64,000 nt of DNA. It comes from Oopsacas minuta (lineage: Eukaryota; Porifera; Hexactinellida; Lyssacinosida; Leucopsacidae). Position 1 is the stretch's first letter, and each line of letters opens with the position of its first letter. The notes beneath the pieces are model-generated. The model made no database searches and was not told the DNA's origin. It was given only the letters and a program-made list of their open reading frames with translations. The stretch covers positions 124,001 to 188,000 of the forward strand of contig JAKMXF010000318.1 in NCBI GenBank assembly GCA_024704765.1, read 5' to 3'. Shown here piece after piece: positions 47,069 through 57,888 of the stretch. A program made the position numbers and the translations under genes.

Positions 47069-49321
47069 ATGCAAACTTTCTATATATTTCTTGTTCTCTT
47101 GCTGGACATTTTAACGGTGAATTGCCACCCACAATGTTTAGATTATCTCCCACCATTCAGCCCTGACCACCCCACTTTCTGTGCAAATGATTATCCAACT
47201 TTATCATGTTGCACTCAGAGACAGGAGTACGAACTCGCTTTCAGATTCTGGACCAAAATATGGAAACTAAATAGAATTGAAAGAGGTGTATGTAGTGAAT
47301 ACATACGTAAAGCACTCTGTACAGAATGTTCACCATATTCTGCTCATATCTATGATGCTGAGGGTGTATCAGCAGCTCAGCAGTCCCCTGGTTTATGTCC
47401 ACTATTCTGTACGGCATTATATAGGTATAATTGCTCAGACGTCATCCTAGAATTGTTTGGTATTCAAAAACGTGAGTATACAAGCGCGGAGGATTTCTGT
47501 AGTGATTTTGCTATTAGTGACAGTGATTACTGTTACCCTGGAGTGTTAGAAATTTCTACTGATGTAACATCTGGTATAAAAACTCCTGTAGATGATGGTG
47601 ATCCTGATAGAGATAATTGTCTGTGTGTTAGAGAGATCATATCTTCATTGAGAAATCCTATTGCATTAGTAGCAGCGTATGATGGTACACATCGTATGTT
47701 TGTAGCTGAACAATTAGGAATAGTGCATGTTATATTGCCGGATGGAACAAAGCTGGCAGAACCATTTTTGGATATTTCATCTCGAGTACTTGTCAGTTCT
47801 TATAAAGGAGATGAGAGAGGTTTTCTGGGTATTGCTTTCCATCCTCTTTTCAAAAAAAACAGAAGAGTTTATGTGTACTATTCAGTGTCTAATACAGATA
47901 ATCAAGTAGATGAATACGGCAGACGAGCCAGTCATGTCAGCCGTCTCTCCCAGTTCACTCTATCGACAACAGATCCTAATAGGTTAGATGAATCAAGTGA
48001 AGAGATCATTCTAGAACTCCCAGAGCCTAGATCAAATCACAACGGGGGATCACTGTTTTTCGACCTGGACAACTATCTTTATCTTAGTTTGGGAGATGGT
48101 GGAGGAAGGGGTGATGATTTTGGATCAATTGGTAACGGACAAAACACCACTAATATCCATGGTACAATGGTACGGATAGATGTGGATGATATCAGTACAA
48201 GGAGAGAAGGCTTTATGTATGGCATACCACCATCAAATCCGTTCATTAATTCTGATTTTTCTGAAGTGAGACATGAGATATTTGCATACGGATTCAGGAA
48301 TATATGGCGTTGTAGTTTAGACCGAGGAGATAGTGAAACGAATGCAGGACAGGGGAGAATTCTATGTGGAGATGTAGGACAAGGACGGTATGAAGAAGTT
48401 GACCTCGTTAAGAAGGGAAAAAATTACGGTTGGAGGGTAATGGAAGGCAACACATGTTATCAAGATTGTAATTCAGAAAATGATGACTTTGAACCTCCCA
48501 TTATAGTGTATGCACACAGTGAAGGTAAATCTGTAATCGGTGGAAAAGTGTACAGAGGTTGTCTCTTCCCTAGATTGAAAGGAAAATATATTTTCGGTGA
48601 TTATACGAGCGGAACTCTTTTCTACGGGATTGAGAATGAAAGCACAGGCCACTGGAGTAAGGAAGATATATGTTTGGCAGCTGATTCAAGCTGTTTAGGT
48701 GGTGGTAATTCAAATTCTTATAAAACTGGGATACTATCGTTTGGTGAAAGTGAATCAGGTGAAATTTATTTCCTCTCAACTTCTAATCCATCTTCTACTG
48801 CCAAATCTGGATCAATCTACCAACTAGTTGATCCTACATCGAGAGAAGAGTGTGACTTTTCGGTAAAACAACCGAAATTAATCTCAAGTCCTTCTAATTG
48901 GGAGCATTCGAATCTGTGTAGAGGTTGTGGATCAACTACTTTAACAAGCACGAATATTTGCAATATTATTGATGATTTTGTAATAATTGTTAGTTTCATC
49001 AGTAGAGGTAAAGATCCATTTACATCTGAGGTATATTGGCTTGTCGAAGTTAACGATATTATGTTATTACTGGATAGATCCTTGCACACAAATGGAGACG
49101 TGATTGAACTGTGGGAATCAAATACTAGTGTGCTTTGTCGTTGTATAAGTTCAAAGGTCAATGATATTGTTACAGAGAGGCCAAAGCTGGATACTCAGTA
49201 TATTGTGAGTGGGCGTGTTAAAGGCAATGCTCTTTACGTGTACCGAGGTACTCTGGTATTGGAAATGAATGATGATAGACAAAATGTACTGGATGAGTAC
49301 TTTAACAGTTGTTTTACATAA
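47069..49321 (+). CDS. HHIPL: Hedgehog-interacting-protein-like (HHIPL) secreted protein
   Basis: One coding exon of 750 residues from the Met at 47069, which starts a clear signal peptide ('QTFYIFLVLLLDILTVNC'). An AG just before this Met suggests a non-coding 5' exon upstream. A Cys-rich folate-receptor-like/Frizzled-like N-terminus (about residues 20-155) is followed by a glucose/sorbosone dehydrogenase-type six-bladed propeller. The propeller motifs include 'NPIALVAAYDGTHRMFVAEQ', 'GDERGFLGIAFHP', 'SNHNGGSLFF' and 'YLSLGDGGGRGDD'. About 120 C-terminal residues with paired cysteines may form an NTR-like module; this is a guess. HHIP proper binds Hedgehog; HHIPL proteins are less understood. 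Sponges, as I recall, lack a classical Hedgehog ligand but have hedgling, so a Hedgehog role is not implied. Confidence 0.85.
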   Translation: MQTFYIFLVLLLDILTVNCHPQCLDYLPPFSPDHPTFCANDYPTLSCCTQRQEYELAFRFWTKIWKLNRIERGVCSEYIRKALCTECSPYSAHIYDAEGVSAAQQSPGLCPLFCTALYRYNCSDVILELFGIQKREYTSAEDFCSDFAISDSDYCYPGVLEISTDVTSGIKTPVDDGDPDRDNCLCVREIISSLRNPIALVAAYDGTHRMFVAEQLGIVHVILPDGTKLAEPFLDISSRVLVSSYKGDERGFLGIAFHPLFKKNRRVYVYYSVSNTDNQVDEYGRRASHVSRLSQFTLSTTDPNRLDESSEEIILELPEPRSNHNGGSLFFDLDNYLYLSLGDGGGRGDDFGSIGNGQNTTNIHGTMVRIDVDDISTRREGFMYGIPPSNPFINSDFSEVRHEIFAYGFRNIWRCSLDRGDSETNAGQGRILCGDVGQGRYEEVDLVKKGKNYGWRVMEGNTCYQDCNSENDDFEPPIIVYAHSEGKSVIGGKVYRGCLFPRLKGKYIFGDYTSGTLFYGIENESTGHWSKEDICLAADSSCLGGGNSNSYKTGILSFGESESGEIYFLSTSNPSSTAKSGSIYQLVDPTSREECDFSVKQPKLISSPSNWEHSNLCRGCGSTTLTSTNICNIIDDFVIIVSFISRGKDPFTSEVYWLVEVNDIMLLLDRSLHTNGDVIELWESNTSVLCRCISSKVNDIVTERPKLDTQYIVSGRVKGNALYVYRGTLVLEMNDDRQNVLDEYFNSCFT

Positions 49322-49649
49322 CACTGTAAATATTGTGTATTATTGTTCTGTTCATTTTATGCTATCAAGAAGTTTATTTGCTAGTTTATTCTGAGATATT
49401 TAATCAATTCACAATTCTTAGCAATATCAAGGGTATTTGTATGAATTCCTTTGCCATTAGAGGATTTTTACAATATACATTTAACCTTAATTCCCTGTAA
49501 CAACTTGATAACGTTACGCTAGGTAACAAATTATTTGGAAATCTGATCCTTAATTGAGCTCACTAGTTCAAATATACACTAGCTGTTATTTACAGCTGGT
49601 GTATATTGGCCTTATAGCAGGTAGATTTTCTAATTAGTAGCAATATATT
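49322..49649. other. Intergenic region with a long hairpin
   Basis: These 328 bp separate the HHIPL stop from the METTL1 start. The only structure I see is the inverted repeat at 49571-49607. The rest is plain AT-rich sequence. Confidence 0.5.
49571..49607. repeat. 15 bp stem inverted repeat just upstream of METTL1
   Basis: The arms AATATACACTAGCTG and CAGCTGGTGTATATT pair over 15 bp with one mismatch (a G-T wobble as RNA) around the 7 bp loop TTATTTA. The repeat ends 42 bp before the METTL1 ATG. It may be a small foldback element, or a 5' UTR hairpin if transcribed. Confidence 0.55.
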
Positions 49650-50805
49650 ATGGCTAGTAGGATAGAACCAATTCAGTCTGCTCCAATTGAAAATTCAACA
49701 TTAATAGAATCTAGTGAAGGTGATGACGACACAGATCTCAATACAGAGGGCATAATAACCTCGTTACCTCAGAAGAAGTATTATAGACAGAGAGCACATG
49801 TTAATCCTCTATCAATACAGAATCTATTACCACCTGTCTGTCCGTCTGTTATGAAATGGAGTGAACACTATCCGGATATTGGACCCAATTGTGTTGAGTT
49901 TTTAGATATAGGTTGTGGATATGGAGGATTATTGATATCGCTATCTACTTTGTTCGCAGATAAATACATACTAGGTAATACATTGTTTCTAATCATTTTT
50001 ACACAGAAATTAGAGCTTGAATTTCATCGAAACTTTGTTACTATTATCTCTATTAGGGATCGAAATACGTATAAAAGTCATGGATTATGTCAATGATCGG
50101 ATAAAATCACTGCGCTTAACAAATGCGAATCAATATTTAAATATTTCTGTATTGAGGACAAATGCTATGAAATATCTACCGAATTATTTCAATAAAGCAC
50201 AACTAACTAAGCTATTCTTCCTATACCCGGATCCTCATTTTAAGAAGAGCAAACATAAATGGAGGATTATAAGTCCAAGTTTGTTAGCAGAATATGCGTA
50301 TATCTTACAGATAGGCGGTGTCCTATACACTGCTACTGATGTACTCGAGGTATGTAATTATTAGACAACCAATTTATTTCTATACCCTGTGACATTAAAT
50401 GATTATAGGGGGGAGTTAGGTGAGCCAACACAACAGTGTGCTGTTTACTAGTCAGCGCATATCGGCAGTTGGCTATAAAATAAGCTGGGCTCGCCCTGGT
50501 GCTATGCACGAGGGTCCCCCCATGCTGCATATTAAGTTTTTAGTTTTTACGTGCAGGCTTTTCAATGATATTGTGGGGCGATAGTAAAATCACTTCCTAT
50601 TAACATACAGGTTCATGAGTGGATGAAGAAGCATATAACAGATCATTCTCTTTTCACACCAATGACCTCAGAAGAGCTTTCCAGCGACTCATGTATTCCC
50701 CTGCTAACTACTTCCACTGAGGAAGCGGCGAAGGTTACCAGAAATGGAGGACAACATTATATTGCTTGTTTTAAGAGAATTCATGATCCATATGTGAAAT
50801 ATTAG
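49650..50805 (+). CDS. METTL1: tRNA (guanine-N7-)-methyltransferase, METTL1
   Basis: Three exons, 49650-49974, 50057-50349 and 50611-50805, encode 270 residues (human 276). METTL1 is the catalytic subunit that, with WDR4, makes m7G46 in tRNAs. Signatures: '[12 protein letters not shown]' near the N-terminus, the SAM-binding '[10 protein letters not shown]', '[13 protein letters not shown]', the active-site '[18 protein letters not shown]' and the end '[15 protein letters not shown]'. All motif residues look intact. About 30 acidic, poorly conserved residues precede the core. No WDR4 is visible in the window. Intron 2 contains a GC-richer stretch that may be a repeat. Confidence 0.95.
50404..50521. 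repeat. Possible inverted-repeat element in METTL1 intron 2
   Basis: This stretch is richer in GC than its surroundings. It begins ATAGGGGGG and ends GGTCCCCCCAT, with a second weak inverted pair (GGTGAGCC and GGGCTCGCC) inside. No second copy was noticed in the window, so the call is tentative. Confidence 0.3.
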
Positions 50806-50868
50806 ATATATGCATTTTAGAAGCAGTTTGTTAAGGGAAATTTACTTATCCCTGCACTGAGATATCTA

Positions 50869-50979
50869 TAGTCAACTACCGTAATATCGAACACAGATAT
50901 ATAGAAATACCCGCTTATATCAAAGTCTAAAATTGTACAAATATGGTCCCTCGAGCTTCGATATAACGGAGGTTGGCTG
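50869..50979. mobile_element. MITE family A, copy 2 (TA-flanked)
   Basis: A 111 bp element between METTL1 and the PLCXD-like gene. The left end is TAGTCAACTACCGTAATATC, the right end CGATATAACGGAGGTTGGCTG, with TA on both sides. It shares the internal GATAT...ATACCCGCTTATATC block with copies 1 and 4. Confidence 0.7.
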
Positions 50980-51026
50980 TATTTACAATTTTATGTATTT
51001 ATTACAAGAAATTAGAAAATAGATTA

Positions 51027-52681
51027 ATGTCGATGGAACACAGTGAAAACATATCACCACATGGTGCACCTCCTAACAACATCCCTACATCAGTATATCC
51101 CATCCCGCCTAAATTTCCTCCTACCCTTCCTCAATCGCGTACTAATGAATCTACATACTCAAACCTCTCGACAAGCAGTTTTATGAATTCCAGGCAATTT
51201 TCAGTACATCCGCAACCACCACCAACACCGCAGCATGCATATAACTTGGCATCTGGTCAATCACAGACTCCAAATACTGCAATTATTTCAACAGCTCAAT
51301 ACCAACAAATCTACTACCCGGCTACAATACCTGGTAAAGGAATTTCTGAAAATCCACAAACCTTCAATCCTCAAAATCCTAGTAAGAACAAATTTATTAT
51401 TATTATTATTTAATATATATAATTTATTTTGATAAAATTTTACTATTTATAGTTGTTCTCATGCAAACGCCACAACCAGTATCTGTATCACAACCACAAG
51501 CCAACACAGGAATGCAGCCACCTATCACATATGGTGGCAAACAAAAACCATTACAAGCTATCAATTGGATGTCAGAAACTCATATACCACTCAAAGATCT
51601 ACATATTCTAGGTTTATTACAAATTTCTATATACTTATAACATTCGAAAAATTTTTTGTTTTTTTAAAGGTACCAATAATTCGGGATTTTTTATGGGTAG
51701 GGAGCGAACACAGCGTGTGGACATTGCTGAACAACTCAGAATTGGTATCCGTTTAATCGATCTAATGATAGTACAATATAGTGATGAGATTTATATAGAC
51801 CAGTATGAACACATATATGAGTTATGTTGCCCCTATATTACACTCTCTGAAACTCTATTGAATATTCAGTTATTCCTGAAACGATATCCAAACGAAGTTG
51901 TCTTCATAAGCCTTCGCTGTAAAAATCCAAATACTGCAAACAAAAATATGGAAGAAGAACCTGATAAAATTGACGCAGAGCTTTTAGAAGCTAAGTTTGA
52001 TGAAATCAAGGATTTTATCTTGAATATTGAAGAAATTAACTTAGAAATGACTGCGAGTAAGTTGTGAATATCATACTTTACTCGTTTAGCAATTGTTTAT
52101 ATTTACTTCAATTTGACAGAAATTTTAACAACTTCAACAAAGAAAAATATAATCTGCTTCGCAAGTAGCTCTCCTTGTTTTCAATTCTTATTGGAAAAGA
52201 AACTATCTCTAAATGGATATCAGCTGGAAGCGACTATGATACTAGACTATGATATTACAACAGCCTTAGAAAAAATGTGGAGTGAACAAGTAAGTAGAAT
52301 ATAATCGTTAAAATATAGTGTAACCTCCAAAACGGGGCCTGTGAAATCGGAGACCTTGGAGATGGAGTAGCATTTTCGCGGTCCCTGACACCCCGTTTGT
52401 GAAGGTTACACTCTCTCTCTCTATATATATATGTATATATGACATTTTTCTATTAGAAAAGCATTACATACAATCCTGATCCTTATAAGCAAGCCTATTC
52501 TTGGCTTATAATCGACGCAACCACAGCTGAAAATGATGCAATTGTCCTAAAAGAATTTTGGGAAATCTACAATAAAGAAAATGCACTTGTTCCTTTCTAT
52601 TTCTTTTCTCTCTGTAAAGTTACAGATAAAACTTGGAAGGATTTAATAGAGCTAATGTTATCAGTACAAGGAGCTCAGTGA
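51027..52681 (+). CDS. PLCXD-like protein with a Pro/Gln-rich N-terminus, probably catalytically impaired
   Basis: Five exons, 51027-51381, 51453-51611, 51670-52056, 52120-52289 and 52457-52681, encode 431 residues with consistent phases. The start is uncertain; the Met at 51033 is also possible, and an AG nearby hints at an upstream exon. Residues 1-165 are low-complexity, rich in Pro, Ser, Gln and Tyr. After 'NWMSETHIPLKDLHILGTNNSGFF' the fold follows the phosphatidylinositol phospholipase C X domain of PLCXD proteins ('GIRLIDLMI', 'LSETLLNIQLFLKRYPNEVVFISL'). The family motif GTHDS is GTNNS here, so the first catalytic His is Asn. The second His may be kept ('YEHIYEL'). The disordered N-terminus is not usual for PLCXD proteins. 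Intron 4 holds a MITE and microsatellites. Confidence 0.7.
52316..52413. mobile_element. MITE family B, near-complete copy
   Basis: A 98 bp inverted-repeat element in intron 4 of the PLCXD-like gene. The left end is TAGTGTAACCTCCAAAACGG and the right end CCCCGTTTGTGAAGGTTACA, then CTC, with TA on the left. Related sequences occur at 56500, 42060 and 39641. Confidence 0.65.
52412..52440. repeat. (CT)n(AT)n microsatellite
   Basis: A run of CT dinucleotides passes into TATATATA immediately after the right end of the MITE at 52316-52413, inside an intron. Confidence 0.7.
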
Positions 52682-52904
52682 AGAATTCAATTGATTTATA
52701 AGCTCTGTTGATTATATTGTATATACAGAAAGGTGTATTTCATATGATCTCCTTTTTAATAGCATTATGTATATTGGTTTTCTGAATGTTTTACCCATTT
52801 ATTTGATGATTGAGTAATAACCAAAGTATTTACGAGTTTATTATTTCACCGTTTTACCATATATTTTTATAGCTAGCTTTGCCATAAGCTTTAGCTTGTG
52901 AAAG

Positions 52905-54179
52905 ATGTCTATTGAATCTCCAGCATATGACAAGCTTGTAGGAAGATTATCGAATGTACACTCTCCTCAACTACCAATGGCTAGCCTACAATCTACTATC
53001 AACGGTAAAAGAGTACAGGCAACTCCCTGTTATATCGAACACGGATACATATAACGAAGTAATTATCGCGGTCCCTTAAGCTTAGATATAACGAGAGTTG
53101 ACCGTGTGTATACTATAATTATCCCTAACACAAATGTACTATTATAATTATTACCAAACACCAATGCATAGATGATGAAATTTCAGAATCAACAAAGCTT
53201 AATGAAGAAGAATTAAGCGATGGTCGTAGAGGTAGATCAAAGGCCCGTAATAAGAACCCAGCATCTCGGATACCAAGACCCTCATCCTTCCTATTCAAGG
53301 GTACAGGTAAGAAATCGAAAGGTCACAGGATGTCTAGACGATATGAGAATGCTATGTATCTTGCTACATACGTGGCAGAGACTGAAGAGGATTTCTATAA
53401 CTTTGATGTTATACCAGAACATAATAATGCGTTCACGCGTTTATTGCATGATCCTAAACAGCTTCAAGTCAGTAGTAAAGCTTTCTATACTTTCTTTCGT
53501 ATTTTTATTTGTAATAATTCTAAATTTAGGTTTGGCAAGAATTCCTGGAATTGACTGGAGACGAACAAGATAGAATAATATTTACAGAGGTAGAGTCTTG
53601 TACACAAGAAGAGGTACATTCCAAGGTGCCAGAAACCGCGAGTATTAGGGCAACAGCTGATAAAAACAAGGTAGAAGTGATGAATATGAAAAGTGAGAAA
53701 AATAATCAAGAATCAGTGGTAGTAGCTAAAGAAATCGGTTATCTTCTGAAAAGACACAATCCACCTCTTGTAAGCTAAACACCTAGGAATAAATTTGAAT
53801 ATTCTCTTAACCTTGTCGCAAATCAACCTTTATATCAGGTGGTACCAACCTGGGGTCTATGAACCCCCCTTGGTGCTCCACATACGATAGCAGGGAGTCC
53901 ACTGGATCTCAAATTGGTATTTCAGTCTATGGGAGGGGACCAGATGCCTATATCATTTTATTAATGTATATTATAGGATACACTGAAATGCATTGAAGAT
54001 GAACTTAGAGATTTGTTCTCCCAAGACAGTAATACTGTACTAGTTTACATGGAAACCAGCAGGTGAGATATGAATTTACTGAATTAATTGTACACTTTAA
54101 TACATTACCAATCATAGTTTAATTAATTGCAATAAATGTCAAATGTAGACAACAGCTGGGATTACATACAACAGTGTAA
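52905..54179 (+). CDS. R3HDM4: R3H domain-containing protein 4 homologue
   Basis: Five exons, 52905-53004, 53172-53467, 53530-53769, 53977-54062 and 54149-54179, encode 250 residues (human R3HDM4 268). Matches to R3HDM4 are the 'RRYENAMYLATYV' helix, the 'VWQEFLELTGDEQDRII' block and the C-terminal 'LKCIEDELRDLFSQDSN' segment of the R3H-like region. The middle contains a Lys/Arg-rich linker. R3H modules bind single-stranded nucleic acid, but the function of this protein is poorly known. The last exon gives only ten residues before TAA; a longer alternative 3' end is possible. Intron 1 contains MITE family A copy 3, and intron 3 a hAT-like fragment. It converges on WDR47 with 49 bp between stop codons. 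Confidence 0.75.
53016..53106. mobile_element. MITE family A, copy 3 (short)
   Basis: An element of about 91 bp in R3HDM4 intron 1. The left end is CAGGCAACTCCCTGTTATAT after TA. The right end is GATATAACGAGAGTTGACCG, with TA a few bases further on. It keeps the internal ATTATCGCGGTCCCTT block seen in other copies. Confidence 0.65.
53836..53950. mobile_element. hAT-like element fragment
   Basis: It starts CAGGTGGTACCAACCTGGGG, typical of hAT-type termini, and shares the block CACTGGATCTCAAATT-like with the copy at 43405. No matching right terminus was found, so it is probably truncated. It lies in R3HDM4 intron 3. Confidence 0.45.
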
Positions 54180-54228
54180 GAAAAATAGAATAAGTGACGT
54201 CATAATAAATTGAATTCTCAAGTGATTA

Positions 54229-55148
54229 TTAGTTACATATTTGGTTTAGTTTATCAACACAATTACTGAATTCCCAAAGTTTTACTGTTTTATCTGTTGA
54301 AGAACTTACCATGTACTCCGCTTCTGGTGAGAAGCGACATTGTATTATTTTCTGTGGGAATTTCGCGATTTGGTGACTGATACCGAGATCAGGGTAGGTG
54401 AGTTTAATTTCACCGTCATAGCTTCCGGTTAATAAGGTGTCATTAGTCGCAGGTTTGAATCGAACTGAGCGTACATCTTTTCGGTGAATCTAAATAATCG
54501 AATGTCAGCTAAATCCCTTCATATCGCTGCCACGGACACGTATATCCAAATACCCGCTTATATTGAAGTCAGAAATTGTATAAATTCGGTCCCAAACCTT
54601 CAAGGTAACATGAATATGATCGGTCATATCGAGGAAATTATCGATTATTGAGTTCCCTTGAACTTCGATTTATCGGGAGCTGGCTGTAATAATATTCCGA
54701 TAAAGTTACTTACTTTATTTGAATAGAAACATATCGTATTTCTTCTATCATATATCTGAAGACTACCATCTTCACAGCTAGCTGCTATTCTCAGTTCTTT
54801 TTTGTCAATACAAACTGAGGAAGGAGGAGATAGACATCTAACCTTCCATACACACTCACTTGACCTAATATCCCATATCCTAACGTGTTCATCTTGTGAT
54901 GCTGTTACCAATTCATTTTCTGAACAGCTGTACACTTCATTGATTTGTCCCACGTGTGATAATGACGTCACTACTGCTGTAGGTTTGTTGACGTCTACTA
55001 GTCGTACCTGACTGTCTCCCGCTCCTCCACTAGCCAGTAGCTTCTCATTCAGGAATGCTAAGGCCCTCACTGTACCTGTATACAAACGTTAAATATTCGT
55101 TATAACAGGCGTGTTATGACGAAAATGGAAACAGGTTATCCATTAAAG

Positions 55149-55179
<31 letters not shown>

Positions 55180-57888
55180 AAAACAGGCGAACTTCTTGAC
55201 ATCAAAACAATCGGGAATATATACAAATAATATATTTCTTACCTGAGTGTACTCTGATCTCCGGGGGGTCTCCCCATTGTGATATATCCTGTAGTGCCGT
55301 GTCTGTAGACATACTCAGTACACGAATAGATTGGTCATTACTCGCTGAAGCTAGCAAACTTCCTAACGGACTCCATTCTACACAGTATAAACTGCCTTTA
55401 TGATAGTTTGTGAATGTTTTGAATGGAAGAAGTAATTTTTCTGTGTCAATTTCTGTATTTTTTACATGTCCATTGTATTGACATAAATAGAGACATTTTG
55501 AATTAGCTCCCACTGCTAATATTTTCTGTGTGGGGTGGAAACTTACTGAGCGAACTACCTAAATTATATCATGTTAAATTTCGCGATTTATCAGCATTTT
55601 AAATTCGTTACCTGTGTGTCTTTAAGTTCACCGATCATCTGTACGTGAGGGGGCTCAAATTTAGGAGATTTTGCCCGGATTTTAGTTTCACTTTCTTCAG
55701 AAACAATTAATTTATAACACTTTTTCTCTACCAAAGGCGTAGAGATTTTCTCTTCCGTTTCATTCGAATCCAAATTTTGAAATATTTCAATCATATTTTT
55801 CATTTCTATTAACATTAATTAAAGTATAGAGAATATTTTTATTGAATCAAAAACTAACCTCTCTGCATTTCAACCTCGACAGTACCAGCTTCAGGCTTAT
55901 TCTCTGATAATATTTTCTTATCTTTATTCGCTTCACGGTCTCTACCTAGACCTACCATCCATTGTACTGCTTTAGGTATACTGCTTACATCTGCTATCTT
56001 AGCACTATGATGTCTAGTTTTTACACATTCATTAGTTCCTTCTAAATCTAATTTCCGTACTATTGGTCGTTGTTGACGAGAAGTATTCAATGCTAGAAAT
56101 AAACAATAAAAGTATGAAAATTGTATTATTTATCCAGAATGTGTGTTAACCGTAGTAATTCTAATTTTATGGTATTGGGAATATTCTTTTGACGTATTTC
56201 GTAATTTTTACAAGAGTTTTAGGCTATATTTTGTTGTCTTACATTGACTGTGTTTGTGTTGATTCCTAATAGCTTGTTTATTGTCAGATTTTAGAATAGG
56301 CTGTATAGGAGATTCATCTGGCATTGGTGTTAATACAATCCTAGCTTTATCAGGCTTAGGTGTAGATGAATCACATCCCGGTGTTGGAATGTTCCTCTTG
56401 GTATTTGAGTCAGTTTGTGGTGTAGATAAGATCTGTAGTTTTACTTCTTCTGGTGTACTTTTACCTACTTTATGAAATGTTATTAGGAATAATTTATATC
56501 AGTGTAACTTCCATAAACGGAGTGCCAGGATCGCCGAATTGCTGTTTGTGGAGGTTCGTGGGAGTAGGAATTCGTTTAGATTAGTTTTCACAGGCCTCAT
56601 TCGTTGAGGTTACACTGTACATTGTACACAATATAAAGAACTTTAATTATTTACCTGCGTTTTGCTCTGTAACACTATCAGGGATACTACTTCTACTCTG
56701 TGATATTCTGCTGTTGAGGCGAGGCTTGTTCTCGTCTTCTAAGTTCTGTGTTATAACTGATTGAGCAATAACATCTGTGTTAGCTACATACATTCAAATA
56801 TATATATTCACTCGATCAGCTGTTTTGTATTTATATTTGAACTTACCATTCCAATCTTTTCCAATTTCTTGTTTGATTTTCAGAGTTATTTCCTCATCCG
56901 TAAATCCATTCGGTCTTTCTTTTGGCTCTCTCAACAAATCTGAGAATATTTGATTATCTTCTACATCACAATCTTTTCCAGATACAGATACATTATCTAA
57001 TTTCCCTTCACCCTTAATGGTAGACAAACTCATGATAGGTGATAATACAACTCCCTTTGTGTTGTGTATATTATTGGTCTCTTCTTCACATACTATATCT
57101 AATAATTTTAATGGTTGCGTATCTTCCTGTAATCTTGGTAGCATGCTTGATATATCTATCATCTTATTTGTACTGATTTTTGTATTATTCAAAAGAGATT
57201 TCTCACATTTCTCATAGAATAATCCCTTAGCTGTAAGTTGGATGAGTCTACCTTTAATTTCCTTCTTCATATCACACTCAGGTTGACTACCCAAGCTACT
57301 GGATTCGCTATCAATATCCTCTCCTTTATATCCGATCACCTTACTAATTGCTTGCATTATTTCATCTGCTAGTTGTAGACGTGCACTAGGGATTGACCAG
57401 TTCTTGAATTCTTGCTGTAACGCTGTTTCAGGCAGGGTTAATAGCAGGCTTAACTTACGATGTTCTTCTTCAGAAATCCCCTGTACAGATAACTGTTGTA
57501 ACATTAAAACTAGTCTCTTATAATACTCTACTAATTCAAATGTGTTTTTACTATCAACTGGCGTTCCTCGTAACTGCTCAAGAAATTCTTGTTTGCATAC
57601 TTTCATTTTTATTTCTGCTATACTTACTCCCTTGACTCCCTCTAGGGGTGATAGGAATTTGAATATTGGGTGCCATTGTCCTCTGACAGCCATATCTCTG
57701 AGACAATACATTTCTACTGATAACGGCTCTGCTGTTAATCCTGATTCTTGTTCCAAAGCTCGCATCGAATGTACTAACCCAATTTCCTGTAGGAATTGTA
57801 TTACCGCACGTATTAGTTCGCTTTGTTCCACCACGACATGTGACTGTATTCGCCCTTCATTTTCAACAATCCTAAATTCATCGGACAT
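54229..57888 (-). CDS. WDR47: WD repeat-containing protein 47 (nemitin) homologue
   Basis: Eight minus-strand exons: 56847-57888, 56655-56783, 56243-56464, 55859-56092, 55612-55805, 55243-55558, 54714-55075, 54229-54489. All phases agree, giving 919 residues, the length I recall for human WDR47. The N-terminus has LisH and CTLH helices ('VIQFLQEIGLVHSMRALEQE', 'LSLLLTLPETALQQEFKNW'). A Ser/Thr-rich, poorly conserved middle follows. The C-terminal propeller starts 'KDTQVVRSVSFHPTQKILAV' and includes 'HKGSLYCVEWSP' and 'VRIWDIRSS', ending with 'SSSTDKTVKLWEFS'. WDR47 is a microtubule-associated protein important in neurons and cilia of vertebrates, so its role in an animal lacking neurons would be of interest. 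An in-frame upstream extension to 57921 lacks family support. Introns carry MITE copies. Confidence 0.9.
54505..54686. mobile_element. MITE family A, copy 4 (longest)
   Basis: An element of about 182 bp in the last WDR47 intron. The ends are CAGCTAAATCCCTTCATATC and TTTATCGGGAGCTGGCTG, with TA only on the right. It shares the internal sequence around ATACCCGCTTATATTGAAGT and the GTCATATCGAGGAAATTATC block with copy 1. Confidence 0.65.
55152..55179. repeat. (TATC)n tetranucleotide microsatellite
   Basis: About seven perfect tandem TATC units in the WDR47 intron between the sixth and seventh coding exons. Likely to be length-polymorphic. Confidence 0.9.
56500..56617. mobile_element. MITE family B, copy in WDR47 intron 2
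   Basis: A 118 bp inverted-repeat element. The left end is CAGTGTAACTTCCATAAACG, the right end ATTCGTTGAGGTTACACTG, with TA on the right. Its interior differs from the copy at 52316, so mainly the ends are shared. Confidence 0.6.

Noticed and set aside
55152-55179. Tandem tetranucleotides considered as a CRISPR-like array
   Set aside because: No spacers; a simple microsatellite in a eukaryotic intron.
56281-56475. Plus-strand open frame in the WDR47 region
   Set aside because: It is antisense to the third WDR47 exon, whose minus-strand frame joins both neighbours in phase.
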